From: Achromobacter sp. B7
GTDB taxonomy: Bacteria > Pseudomonadota > Gammaproteobacteria > Burkholderiales > Burkholderiaceae_B
NCBI RefSeq assembly: GCF_003600685.1
Contig: NZ_CP032084.1
Location: 5,890,001-5,954,000 of the forward strand
Direction of reading: 5' to 3'
DNA: 64,000 bases
Shown one piece after another: positions 10,967 through 19,286 of this stretch. Every line of letters starts with the position of its first letter. Position 1 is the first letter of the stretch. The notes below the pieces were generated by a model that was not told where the DNA came from, did no database searches, and saw nothing but the letters and a program-made list of their open reading frames with translations. Position numbers and translations under genes: made by a program.

Positions 10967-11908
10967 ATGCGCGGACCTTCCCCTTCCAAAGATGTGCGGC
11001 TGCCCCCCTTGGCCGCCATCCAGGCGTTTGAAGCCGCGGCGCGGCTCGGCTCTTTTGAACGCGCCAGCGAAGAACTCTTTGTCACCGCCAGCGCCATCGG
11101 CAAGCGCATCGCTGCCCTGGAAGCCATGCTGGACGTGTCGCTGTTCATCCGCAGCAGCCGGGGCGCCACCCTCAGCGCAGCCGGGCGCGACTACCTCAGC
11201 CAGGTCCGCACCGCTTTGGACCTGCTGTCCGACGCGTCGCTGCATCAGCGCGGCGAACCCAAGCCCGAACCGCTGCGCGTCGTGTCCACGCCCACGTTTG
11301 CCCGTCAGGTACTGATTCCCTATCTGCCCGGCTTTACCGCTGCGCATCCCGATGTGGAATTGGAAATCCTGCTGTCCATCCCGTACCTGGACATCATGCC
11401 GCCCAACGCGGACGCCTGGGTGCGGTTCGGCAGCGGCAAGTACCCCGGGCTGCACGCGCGCCAACTCACCGACGACCCGGTCTTCGCCGTGTGCTCCCCC
11501 GCCTACCTGGCCTCACGCGGGCCGTTCAACCGCCCTGAAGACCTGGCTCGTGCCGAGCTGTTGCGCTGCCCGATGGAACCCTGGCGGCCGTGGCTGGATG
11601 CGGCCGGCCTGGACTGGCCCGAGCCGTCGCGCGGCGTCTGGCTGGTGGACCTGGGCATGATGCTGGCCGCTGCTCGCGCGGGCCAGGGCGTGGCGCTGAC
11701 GCGCCGCAGCCTGGCGGCCGAATGGCTGGACGAAGGCAAACTCGTGCGCGTCACCCACATCGATATCCCCGGCGAATCGCAGTACTACCTTTGCACCGAG
11801 GCCTCGCGTGCACCGCGCAGCGTGGTCCAAGCGTTTTCCCTATGGCTGCAAGACGTCTGCAAACTGGCAGCCCAGGAACCACGCGGCGTGCCGCCCGGAC
11901 AGGAATAA
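10967..11908 (+). CDS. LysR-family regulator, GcvA-like
   Basis: The 313-residue product has an N-terminal HTH (LPPLAAIQAFEAAARLGSF; recognition helix around TASAIGKRIAALE) and a type 2 periplasmic-binding-like effector domain. The LPPL.AI.AFEAAARLGSF start is typical of the GcvA/AmpR-like subgroup. The gene stands directly upstream of the Liv-type importer (12230-17078) on the same strand and may regulate it, but the 321-bp gap makes this only a suggestion. Two copies of a 13-bp palindrome follow it, the first overlapping its stop codon. Confidence 0.85.
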   Translation: MRGPSPSKDVRLPPLAAIQAFEAAARLGSFERASEELFVTASAIGKRIAALEAMLDVSLFIRSSRGATLSAAGRDYLSQVRTALDLLSDASLHQRGEPKPEPLRVVSTPTFARQVLIPYLPGFTAAHPDVELEILLSIPYLDIMPPNADAWVRFGSGKYPGLHARQLTDDPVFAVCSPAYLASRGPFNRPEDLARAELLRCPMEPWRPWLDAAGLDWPEPSRGVWLVDLGMMLAAARAGQGVALTRRSLAAEWLDEGKLVRVTHIDIPGESQYYLCTEASRAPRSVVQAFSLWLQDVCKLAAQEPRGVPPGQE

Positions 11909-11952
11909 ATTTCCAGCCCCGAGCGGAATGAATTTCCGCACGCCTTCATTCC
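11902..11952. promoter_or_regulatory. Duplicated 13-bp palindromes (candidate operator)
   Basis: GGAATAAATTTCC (11902-11914) and GGAATGAATTTCC (11925-11937) differ by one base and start 23 bp apart, about two helical turns. The second also pairs with TTCATTCC at 11945-11952. The first overlaps the stop codon of the LysR gene. The regular spacing suggests a cooperative protein-binding site; the binder is unknown. Confidence 0.5.
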
Positions 11953-12229
11953 TCGCTGGCTAGGATGCCGCCAGCACCGCTGTCTGCCTGCCCACCCACG
12001 ACAAGCCGCGCGCGCCGCAGCGCCCCGGCAGCCCCCAGCCCCCGTGCGCGCGCACTAGATACGTACTAGGTATTTACGCGGAAAAGCCCCGCGCGGTCAG
12101 ATTCGCGTAAGCGATTAAGCAGACAGTCACAACACGCAACACAGGAGAGCGCCGCATCACGCAACACGCCGATCAGCGCCGGCACACGGTTTTCCACGCA
12201 GTTCACTAATTACTACAACGGAGACATCC
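11953..12229. other. Leader region of the first Liv-type importer operon
   Basis: No gene is seen. A near-palindromic stretch around CTAG-ATACGTA-CTAG (about 12055-12070) stands out in an AT-richer patch and may belong to the promoter. The binding-protein gene at 12230 is preceded by ACGGAGAC, a usable ribosome site. Confidence 0.4.
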
Positions 12230-13393
12230 ATGGATTTTCGTTTGAAGCTGCTAGCAGGAACCCTTGCATTTGCTGCATCGGCCGCGTCGTACGCCGCCGA
12301 CCCCATCAAGATCGGCGTGGCCGGCCCGTACACCGGGGGTTCGTCCTCCATGGGCGTCAGCATGCGCGATGGCGTGCGCCTGGCCATTGAAGAGATCAAC
12401 AAGAACGGCGGTGTGCTGGGGCGCCAGCTGGTTGCCGTCGAACGCGACGACGAAGCCAAGAACGAGCGCGGCGTGCAGATCGCCCAGGAATTGATCAACA
12501 AGGAACAAGTGGCCGCCACCGTCGGCTACATCAACACCGGCGTGGCCCTGGCCTCGCAGCGCTTCTACCAGGACGCCAAGATCCCCGTCTTCAACAACGT
12601 GGCCACGGGCAGCGTGATCACGCACCAGTTCAAGGCGCCGGAATACCCCGATAACTACGTGTTCCGCAATGCGGCGCATGACAGCATCCAGGCCCCGATG
12701 ATCGTTGAAGAAGCGATCACCCGCCGTGGCTTCAAGAAAGTCGCCATCCTGGCGGATTCCACCAACTACGGCCAGCTCGGTCGCGAGGATCTGGAAAAGG
12801 CCTTGAACGCCAAGGGCATCAAGGCCGTGGCGGTTGAGAAGTTCAACATCAAGGACGTCGACATGACGGCCCAGCTGTTGAAAGCCAAGGCCGCCGGCGC
12901 CGAAGCCGTGCTGACCTATGGCATCGGGCCCGAACTGGCCCAGATCGCCAATGGCATGACCAAGCTGGGCTGGAAGGTGCCGATCATCGGCAGCTGGACC
13001 TTGTCCATGGCCAACTACATCGACAACTCCGGCGCCAACGGCGAAGGCGCGCGCATGCCGCAAACCTTCATCCAGGACCCCGACTCGCCCAAGCGCAAGG
13101 CGTTCATCGACGCCTACCTGGCCAAGTTCAAGCCCAAGAACAACCGCATCGATTCCCCGGTGTCGGCGGCGCAGGGCTATGACTCGGTCTTCCTGTTGGC
13201 GGCCGCCATCAAGCAGGCCAATTCCACCGACGGCGCCAAGGTGCGCGAAGCGCTGGAAAACCTGCAAACGCCGGTAGAAGGCGTGGTGATGACCTACAAC
13301 AAGCCGTTCACCCACGACAACCACGACGCCATCACGGCCAAGGAAGTGGTTATCGGCGAGGTCAAGGGCGGCCGCGTCGTCAAGGCCAACTAA
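12230..13393 (+). CDS. ABC transporter substrate-binding protein, branched-chain amino acid (LivK) type
   Basis: The 387-residue periplasmic protein has a signal peptide (residues 1-22, ending YAAD) and the Leu/Ile/Val-binding fold start IKIGVAGPYTGGSSSMG. It is the first gene of a complete importer with a permease, a permease-ATPase fusion and an ATPase. The family binds branched-chain amino acids, other amino acids, amides or aromatic acids; the ligand here cannot be read from the sequence. The 142-bp gap after it holds two strong hairpins, probably allowing more of this protein than of the membrane components. Confidence 0.88.
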   Translation: MDFRLKLLAGTLAFAASAASYAADPIKIGVAGPYTGGSSSMGVSMRDGVRLAIEEINKNGGVLGRQLVAVERDDEAKNERGVQIAQELINKEQVAATVGYINTGVALASQRFYQDAKIPVFNNVATGSVITHQFKAPEYPDNYVFRNAAHDSIQAPMIVEEAITRRGFKKVAILADSTNYGQLGREDLEKALNAKGIKAVAVEKFNIKDVDMTAQLLKAKAAGAEAVLTYGIGPELAQIANGMTKLGWKVPIIGSWTLSMANYIDNSGANGEGARMPQTFIQDPDSPKRKAFIDAYLAKFKPKNNRIDSPVSAAQGYDSVFLLAAAIKQANSTDGAKVREALENLQTPVEGVVMTYNKPFTHDNHDAITAKEVVIGEVKGGRVVKAN

Positions 13394-13411
13394 GTGTGAA
13401 ACAAGCAGGAA

Positions 13412-13459
13412 GGCGGCGGCTGACCGGCCGCCGCCGCCCGCGCCCGGCGCATCGGGCGC
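13412..13459 (+). other. Two GC hairpins between binding-protein and permease genes
   Basis: GGCGGCGGC (13412-13420) pairs perfectly with GCCGCCGCC (13427-13435), followed by GCGCCC (13440-13445) with GGGCGC (13454-13459). There is no U-run. The position after a binding-protein gene suggests 3'-end stabilisation or partial attenuation inside the operon. Confidence 0.55.
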
Positions 13460-13535
13460 GGGGCATGCAGCCGCCTGAAAACAGCGTTCTGCCCAAGGGG
13501 GTTGGGACGGAACACAGCGCATCAAGACACACACC

Positions 13536-14408
13536 ATGATTCTTCTACAGCTTATCTACAGCGGTATCGCGCTAGGCATGATCTATGCCGTGATTGCGTT
13601 CGGATACCAGCTCACCTTCGCCACGTCCGGCACGCTGAACTTCGGCCAGGGTGAAGCCCTGATGCTGGGCGCGCTGGTCGGGCTGACGCTGGTCGGCCTG
13701 GGCGTGAACTACTGGGTCATGATTCCCATCGTCTGCATTTTCGGCTTCGCGCAGGGCGCGCTGGTCGAGCGGGTCGGCGTGCGGCCGGCCATCAAGACGC
13801 GATCGGAGTTTGGCTGGATCATGGCCACCATCGCGCTGGGCATCATCTTCAAGAACGTGGCCGAGAACATCTGGGGCCGCGACGACCTGCGCTTTCCGTC
13901 ACCGCTGCCCGAAGCGCCCATCCAGGTGCTGGGCGCCAACGTGCTGCCGATGGAACTGCTGGTGGTGTTCGGCGCGCTGGGCATGATGATCCTGGTGGAA
14001 ATCTTCAACCGTAAATCCATCTACGGCAAAGCCTTCGTGGCCACCTCGAATGACCGCGACGCCGCTGGCCTGATGGGCATCAACACCGGCATGGTGATCA
14101 CGTTTTCGTATGCGCTGTCGTCGCTGACCGCCGCGTTTGCCGGCGTGCTGGTGGCCCCGTTGACGCTGACCGGCGCCACGATGGGCGCGGTGCTGGGCTT
14201 GAAGGCGTTTGCCGTGGCGATCATCGGCGGACTGTCCAGCGGCATGGGCGTGGTCGTGGGCGGGTTGATCCTGGGCATTGCGGAGACGACCACCGGTTTT
14301 TATCTGTCGACGGGGTACAAGGACGTGCCGGGATTGGTATTGCTGCTGCTTGTGCTGACCTTCAAGCCCGCCGGCCTGTTCGGCAAGACCGCGATCAAGA
14401 AGGTGTAA
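13536..14408 (+). CDS. ABC transporter permease, LivH type
   Basis: The 290-residue inner-membrane protein has about eight hydrophobic helices. The N-terminal GIALGMIYAVIAFGYQLTFATSGTLNFGQGE is the LivH signature region, and the C-terminal FKPAGLFGK is also typical. It pairs with the membrane half of the next gene to form the translocation path. The next gene starts three bases after its stop, so the two are probably translationally coupled. Confidence 0.9.
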   Translation: MILLQLIYSGIALGMIYAVIAFGYQLTFATSGTLNFGQGEALMLGALVGLTLVGLGVNYWVMIPIVCIFGFAQGALVERVGVRPAIKTRSEFGWIMATIALGIIFKNVAENIWGRDDLRFPSPLPEAPIQVLGANVLPMELLVVFGALGMMILVEIFNRKSIYGKAFVATSNDRDAAGLMGINTGMVITFSYALSSLTAAFAGVLVAPLTLTGATMGAVLGLKAFAVAIIGGLSSGMGVVVGGLILGIAETTTGFYLSTGYKDVPGLVLLLLVLTFKPAGLFGKTAIKKV

Positions 14409-14411
14409 GCG

Positions 14412-16337
14412 ATGAAACCCCTGCACCTCTTGCTGTCCGTCGTGGCCGTGGCCTGCCTGGCCGCCGTGCCCCTGGGCGTGACCAATACGTACTACCTGCA
14501 CCTGATCGAAACGATCATGATCTATTCGATCCTGCTGTTCGGGCTCGATATCGTGGTGGGCTACACCGGCCAGGTGTCGCTGGGCCATGCCGGCCTGTTC
14601 GGCATTGGCTCGTATGTCGCCGGCGTACTGTTCTTTCATCTGCAAATGCCCATCTGGGTGATTTTGCCCGCCGCCATCCTCATCGCGGCGGCCTTCGGCG
14701 CGGTGCTGGCGCTGCCGGCGCTACGCGTGACGGGGCCTTACCTGGCGATGGTCACGCTGGCATTCGGCACCATCATCCAGATCCTGATCAACGAGATGAC
14801 CTTCATGACCGAAGGCCCGTTGGGCATCAAGATCCCCAAGCCATCCATCGGCGGGCACATCCTGACCAAAAGCGAATACTTCTGGCTGGTGGGCGCGCTG
14901 CTGGTGCTGTCGCTGATCGTGGTGCACCGCATCCTGAAGTCGCACCTGGGCCGCTCGTTCGAAGCGCTGCGCGACAGCCCGATTGCATCCGACTGCATGG
15001 GCGTGTCGGTCTACCGGCACAAGGTGTTCGCGTTTGTGATCAGCGCCGGCTTTGCCGGGCTGGCGGGCGCGCTGTACTCGTATTCCGAACAGTACATCTC
15101 GCCCAACACGTACAACTTCGAGCTCACCATCCTGTTCCTGCTGGCCATCATCATGGGCGGGCGCAAAAGCCGCACGGGCGCGCTGCTCGGCGCATCCATC
15201 ATCGTGCTGCTGCCCAAGATGCTGGACGACATCAGCACCTTCCGCCTGATCGCGCTGGCCGTGGCCGTGTTGGTGACGGTGGGCAGCATCGTGGCCGTGT
15301 CCAAGGGCCGCGCCGAGCCGCGCCGCGTGGTCGTGCCGGTGGTGGGCACCCTCGTGCTGGCCATTTTCTCGTACTGGCTGGAAGCCGTGACCGATTGGCG
15401 CCTGACCATCTTCGGCGCCATGATCCTGTTCGTGGTGTATTACCTGCCCGACGGCATCGTGGGCTTTGTGCGCAACCTGTTCTTCTCGAACCGCCGCGCC
15501 GCGCTGTCAGTGAAAAAAGACCTGGTCAAAGAACAGGACGCGGTGCCGGACGCCGTGGTGGCGGGCAAGGGCGAGACACTGCTGTCCGCCAAGCGCGTGC
15601 TGATGCAGTTTGGCGGCCTGAAGGCGCTGAACGAAGTGGACCTGACGATCAAGCGCGGCACCATCCACGGCCTGATCGGCCCGAACGGGTCGGGCAAGAG
15701 CACGATGATGAACGTGCTGACCGGCATCTATGTGCCAACCGCCGGCGCGGTGGAATTCTCGGGCAAGTCGCTGGTGGGTCTGCCACCGGCCGATATCGCC
15801 GCCACCGGCATCGCGCGCACATTCCAGAACGTGCAGCTGTTCGGCGAAATGACGGCCCTGGAAAACGTGCTGGTCGGCTTGCACCACACCTTCACCACCG
15901 GCCTGGCCGGCATTGCGCTGCGCACGCCGAAATGGAAGGGCGAAGAGCAAGGCGCCCGCGCCCGCGCCATGGCGCTGCTGGAATTCGTGGGGCTGGAATC
16001 CCTGGCAAGCGAAGAGGCGCGCAACCTGCCCTACGGCAAGCAGCGCCTGCTGGAAATCGCGCGCGCGCTGGCGCTGGACCCGCAGCTGCTGCTGCTGGAC
16101 GAACCCGCGGCGGGTCTTACCGCGCCCGACATCGTCGAACTGCTGGCCATCATCCGCAAGGTGCGCGACCACGGCATCACGTTGATCCTCATCGAACACC
16201 ATATGGATGTGGTGATGGGGGTGTGCGACACCGTATCGGTGCTGGACTTCGGTCAGAAAATTGCCGAAGGCCTGCCGAACGAAGTGCAAAGCAACGCCAA
16301 GGTTATCGAGGCGTATCTGGGCGGTGCGCCCGCCTGA
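14412..16337 (+). CDS. Fused ABC permease and ATP-binding protein (LivM-LivG type)
   Basis: The 641-residue protein combines a LivM-like membrane domain (about 1-360, with GYTGQVSLGHAGLFGIGSY) and a LivG-like ATPase (about 390-641). The ATPase is complete: Walker A GPNGSGKST, signature LPYGKQRLLEIARAL, Walker B LLLLDEPAAGL and switch His in IEHHMD. The membrane part carries two extra C-terminal hydrophobic helices before the linker. Fusion of LivM and LivG is known in some Proteobacteria; here it fixes one permease:ATPase pairing, with the separate LivF as partner ATPase. Confidence 0.9.
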   Translation: MKPLHLLLSVVAVACLAAVPLGVTNTYYLHLIETIMIYSILLFGLDIVVGYTGQVSLGHAGLFGIGSYVAGVLFFHLQMPIWVILPAAILIAAAFGAVLALPALRVTGPYLAMVTLAFGTIIQILINEMTFMTEGPLGIKIPKPSIGGHILTKSEYFWLVGALLVLSLIVVHRILKSHLGRSFEALRDSPIASDCMGVSVYRHKVFAFVISAGFAGLAGALYSYSEQYISPNTYNFELTILFLLAIIMGGRKSRTGALLGASIIVLLPKMLDDISTFRLIALAVAVLVTVGSIVAVSKGRAEPRRVVVPVVGTLVLAIFSYWLEAVTDWRLTIFGAMILFVVYYLPDGIVGFVRNLFFSNRRAALSVKKDLVKEQDAVPDAVVAGKGETLLSAKRVLMQFGGLKALNEVDLTIKRGTIHGLIGPNGSGKSTMMNVLTGIYVPTAGAVEFSGKSLVGLPPADIAATGIARTFQNVQLFGEMTALENVLVGLHHTFTTGLAGIALRTPKWKGEEQGARARAMALLEFVGLESLASEEARNLPYGKQRLLEIARALALDPQLLLLDEPAAGLTAPDIVELLAIIRKVRDHGITLILIEHHMDVVMGVCDTVSVLDFGQKIAEGLPNEVQSNAKVIEAYLGGAPA

Positions 16338-16355
16338 CGCCAAGAGGACAACAAG

Positions 16356-17078
16356 ATGCTATCGATCAAGAATCTGGAAGCGGGTTACGGCAAGGTCAAG
16401 GTGCTGCACGGCATCAGCATGGAGGTGCCCAAGGCCAAGGTGGTGACGCTGATCGGCTCAAACGGCGCCGGCAAGACGACGACGATGCGGGCGCTGTCGG
16501 GCATGATCCGGCCCACGGCGGGCGAGGTCACACTGAGCGGCAAGCGCATTGATGGCCTGGAATCGCACCGCATCGCTCGGCTGGGCCTGGCGCATTCGCC
16601 GGAAGGCCGGCGCGTGTTTCCCACGCTGTCGGTTACCGACAACCTGCTGTTGGGCGCGTTTCCGCGCCTGACGGGCAGCCGCCCCAAGGGCGATGTGCAA
16701 GCCGACCTGGGCCGCGCCATGGATCTGTTTCCGCGCCTGAAGGAACGGCGCGATCAACTGGCCGGTACCTTGTCGGGCGGCGAACAACAAATGCTGGCCA
16801 TGGCGCGCGCCGTGATGCTGAACCCGGAGCTCGTGCTGCTGGACGAACCCTCGATGGGGCTGGCGCCGATCCTGGTGGAAGAGGTGTTCCGCATCATCGC
16901 GCGCTTGAAGGATGAAGGCGTGACGATGCTGCTGGTTGAGCAATTTGCCGCAGCCGCGTTGCAGGTGGCCGACTACGGCTACGTGCTGGAGAACGGCAGG
17001 ATCTCGGTGCACGGCAGCGCGGACAAATTGCGGGACGACCCGGCGGTGGTGGCGGCATACCTGGGCGGCGGGCACTAG
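16356..17078 (+). CDS. ABC transporter ATP-binding protein, LivF type
   Basis: The 240-residue cytoplasmic ATPase has Walker A GSNGAGKTT, signature LSGGEQQMLAMARAV, Walker B LVLLDEPSMGL and the LivF-type EGRRVFPTLSVTDNLLLGA stretch. It starts 18 bp after the fused permease-ATPase gene, with AAGAGGAC as ribosome site, and is the last gene of the importer operon. It is the second ATPase of the heterodimer with the LivG-like domain of the preceding protein. Confidence 0.92.
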   Translation: MLSIKNLEAGYGKVKVLHGISMEVPKAKVVTLIGSNGAGKTTTMRALSGMIRPTAGEVTLSGKRIDGLESHRIARLGLAHSPEGRRVFPTLSVTDNLLLGAFPRLTGSRPKGDVQADLGRAMDLFPRLKERRDQLAGTLSGGEQQMLAMARAVMLNPELVLLDEPSMGLAPILVEEVFRIIARLKDEGVTMLLVEQFAAAALQVADYGYVLENGRISVHGSADKLRDDPAVVAAYLGGGH

Positions 17079-17091
17079 TCCCGGCAACGCA

Positions 17092-17133
17092 AAGCGCGAC
17101 GGGCCGTGTGTTCAACACGGAACCGTCGCGCTT
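17092..17133. terminator. Nested hairpin between convergent livF-type gene and ohr
   Basis: AAGCGCGACGG (17092-17102) pairs perfectly with CCGTCGCGCTT (17123-17133). Inside, CCGTGT (17104-17109) pairs with ACACGG (17115-17120). The 11-bp plus 6-bp nested stem is among the strongest in the window and sits between two converging stop codons, so it probably terminates both transcripts. U-runs are short. Confidence 0.7.
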
Positions 17134-17196
17134 GTTACCACCCGGCGGCGTTCGGGCGGCTGGCGCCCAGACGCGCCGGGGTGCGTGCAATGACGC

Positions 17197-17622
17197 TTAG
17201 ACGATGGTCAACGTCACGTCGATGTTGCCGCGCGTGGCGTTCGAGTACGGGCAAACGATGTGCGCTGCCGCCACCAGCTTTTCGGCCTGTTCGCGGTCCA
17301 TGCCCGGCAGGGAAATCTTCAATTCGACTTCGATGCCGAAGCCGGTCGGGATGGCGCCGATACCCACAATGCCGTTCACCGACACGTCGGCGGGAATGGC
17401 GATCTTGTCGCGGCCGCCAACGAACTTCATCGCGCCCAGGAAGCAGGCGGAATAGCCCACGGCAAACAATTGCTCGGGATTGGTGCCGGTCGCGCCCGCG
17501 CCGCCCAGTTCACGCGGCGTGGTCAGCTTGACGTCCAGGTTGCCGTCATCGCTGACGCCACGGCCTTCACGGCCACCGGTGGCGGTTGCATTGGCGCGGT
17601 AGAGGACTTTTTCGATAGACAT
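17197..17622 (-). CDS. ohr: Organic hydroperoxide resistance protein Ohr
   Basis: The 141-residue OsmC/Ohr-fold thiol peroxidase reduces organic and fatty-acid hydroperoxides, using lipoylated proteins in characterised members. The two redox cysteines are Cys60 ([11 protein letters not shown]) and Cys124 ([13 protein letters not shown]); Arg18 and Glu50 match the conserved active-site positions. Start ATG 17622 is preceded by AAGGA at good spacing. It lies 198 bp downstream of the co-oriented ohrR gene, and that gap contains a copy of the operator core found before ohrR. Confidence 0.95.
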   Translation of the reverse strand: MSIEKVLYRANATATGGREGRGVSDDGNLDVKLTTPRELGGAGATGTNPEQLFAVGYSACFLGAMKFVGGRDKIAIPADVSVNGIVGIGAIPTGFGIEVELKISLPGMDREQAEKLVAAAHIVCPYSNATRGNIDVTLTIV

Positions 17623-17771
17623 GATGCGTTTCCTTTGTAGGATGAAAGTTGAACTGCCTGGGCCGGACGGGCCTTCCCGCGTCGGCACTTACTGAAACTG
17701 AAGGACTGCTAACCCACTGCAAACGTGCTGCAAACCTATGCTTCACATTCATTTAAATCGTACACAACTAT

Positions 17772-17782
17772 ATAGCGCACTA
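17772..17782. promoter_or_regulatory. Candidate OhrR operator core upstream of ohr
   Basis: ATAGCGCACTA is identical to the core upstream of ohrR (18308-18318). The wider arms (TATATAG...CTACTTA) match the ohrR palindrome imperfectly. It stands about 150 bp upstream of the ohr start in the AT-rich ohrR-ohr gap. The binder is inferred to be OhrR. Confidence 0.6.
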
Positions 17783-17820
17783 CTTATTTGACCGGGTAAT
17801 GACAGGCATCACCCCACACT

Positions 17821-18294
17821 TCAAATACTGTCGACCAGCTTTTCCCGCAATGCGTGCAGCGCCTTCATCATGCCTTGCGCTTCGTCCAGCGTGCACTGGG
17901 CGGCGGCGGCCACGGCATGCGGCACGGCTTCGGCCTGCTCGCGCAGATCGCGGCCTTGCTTGGTCAGCCCCACGATCACCTGGCGCTCGTCGTCCACCGC
18001 GCGCTTGCGGGTTACCAGACCGGCGGCTTCCAGACGCTTGAGCAGCGGCGTCAGCGTGGCCGAATCCAGGAACAGCCGGGCGCCGATATCGGTCACCGTG
18101 ATGTCCTCACCCTCCCACAGCACCAGCATCACCAGGTACTGCGGATACGTCAGGTCCAGCCCGCGCAGCAGCTTGCGGTACACCTTGTTCATCGCCAGCG
18201 AGGTCGAGTACAAGGCGAAGCACAGTTGGCTGTCCAGCAGCAGCGGGTTGAACGCGCTTTTGGGTTTGGTGGGCGCTTTCGCTTTGGATTTCAT
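17821..18294 (-). CDS. ohrR: MarR-family organic-peroxide sensor OhrR
   Basis: The 157-residue MarR-type repressor has Cys25 in [15 protein letters not shown], the position of the peroxide-sensing cysteine of OhrR. The winged HTH is around [21 protein letters not shown]. Oxidation of this cysteine releases the repressor from DNA. It is co-oriented with ohr, and a perfect 8+8-bp palindrome stands 10-30 bp upstream of its start, so autoregulation is likely. A second conserved cysteine, usual in two-Cys OhrR, may be the one in AAQCTLDEA near the C-terminus. Confidence 0.93.
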   Translation of the reverse strand: MKSKAKAPTKPKSAFNPLLLDSQLCFALYSTSLAMNKVYRKLLRGLDLTYPQYLVMLVLWEGEDITVTDIGARLFLDSATLTPLLKRLEAAGLVTRKRAVDDERQVIVGLTKQGRDLREQAEAVPHAVAAAAQCTLDEAQGMMKALHALREKLVDSI

Positions 18295-18303
18295 TGCGCA
18301 ATA

Positions 18304-18323
18304 TTAAATAGCGCACTATTTAA
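18304..18323. promoter_or_regulatory. Candidate OhrR operator upstream of ohrR
   Basis: TTAAATAG (18304-18311), CGCA, CTATTTAA (18316-18323) is a perfect 8-bp inverted repeat with a 4-bp spacer, starting 10 bp upstream of the ohrR start codon. The core ATAGCGCACTA recurs upstream of ohr. Position and sharing make it the likely OhrR binding site. Confidence 0.7.
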
Positions 18324-18409
18324 CGTCAAGGATTTTTTGGAATATTTTTTTGCAGTGCTGCCGGGCTGCCGGGCTGCGGGGCTTCGGAGCATCGCACCGC
18401 CCTTTGCCT

Positions 18410-19117
18410 TCAGGTCGCGTGTTCGCCTTCCACCGTGCTGCGGTCCGACCCGTATTGTTTCAGGCCGTCCAGATCCAGCACACGCACCGCGCCGTATTCC
18501 ACGTTCAACAGACCCGCCTCTTCCAGCTTGCGCAGCGCCTGATTCGCACGCTGGCGCGACACCCTGGCCAGATAGCCGACTTCTTCTTGCGTAATCGTCA
18601 GCCGCATTCCCATGCCGGGATACAGCAAAGGGTTGAACAGTTCAGCCAGACAGCGGGCCACACGCGCATCGGGGTCCAGCAGCCGGTCGTATTCGGCCTT
18701 GCCGATGAACTGCGCCACGCGCTCGTTCAGCTGATGCAGCAGATAACGGTTGAACGGAATGCTGGTGTCCAGCAGCCAGTCGAACGTTGCCGCCGGCAGC
18801 CGCGCCACGACGGAATCGCGCAGCGCGACGATGTCATATTTGCGGACTTCGCGCTTCAAGAGCGAGCCTTCGCCGATCCAGCCGCCGGCGGGCACGCCCG
18901 TTAACGAGGCGACCTTGCCTTCCGCGTTGCCCACCGACACTTTCACCAAGCCGGCCAAGACACCGATCCAAGCCTGTGCGAGTTCCCCTTTGCGCTCTAT
19001 GATCGATCCGGCAACGACTTGCTGCACGGACAGGTCCCGCTCGACGCGCGATTGCTGCTCGGCGTTGAGCACGCGAAACCACGCCGCGGCAAGTTGAAGG
19101 GAGTCGGATAGCTGCAT
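18410..19117 (-). CDS. Crp/Fnr-family transcriptional regulator
   Basis: The 235-residue protein has an N-terminal cyclic-nucleotide-binding-like beta-barrel (about 25-140) and a C-terminal HTH (TITQEEVGYLARVSRQRANQ). It lacks the N-terminal cysteine cluster of Fnr, so it is not an oxygen sensor of that kind. The effector is unknown. It is divergent from the acyl-CoA synthetase/importer operon (19287-27800) across about 170 bp and is the obvious candidate regulator. Confidence 0.88.
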   Translation of the reverse strand: MQLSDSLQLAAAWFRVLNAEQQSRVERDLSVQQVVAGSIIERKGELAQAWIGVLAGLVKVSVGNAEGKVASLTGVPAGGWIGEGSLLKREVRKYDIVALRDSVVARLPAATFDWLLDTSIPFNRYLLHQLNERVAQFIGKAEYDRLLDPDARVARCLAELFNPLLYPGMGMRLTITQEEVGYLARVSRQRANQALRKLEEAGLLNVEYGAVRVLDLDGLKQYGSDRSTVEGEHAT

Positions 19118-19286
19118 CGGGAATACCCTAAAAGTTCCTTGAATGTCGCGATGGTGACAGTTGGTAGCAACCCAACCTTATACCTTAAGTCCTGCCGTAA
19201 ATCTAAAACCAACTGGTCAAGCCCCTACTCGCCAATGCCGCATCTGCGGCGCGCTGGCGCGGTGTGCCCAAACCGGAGGAGACAAC

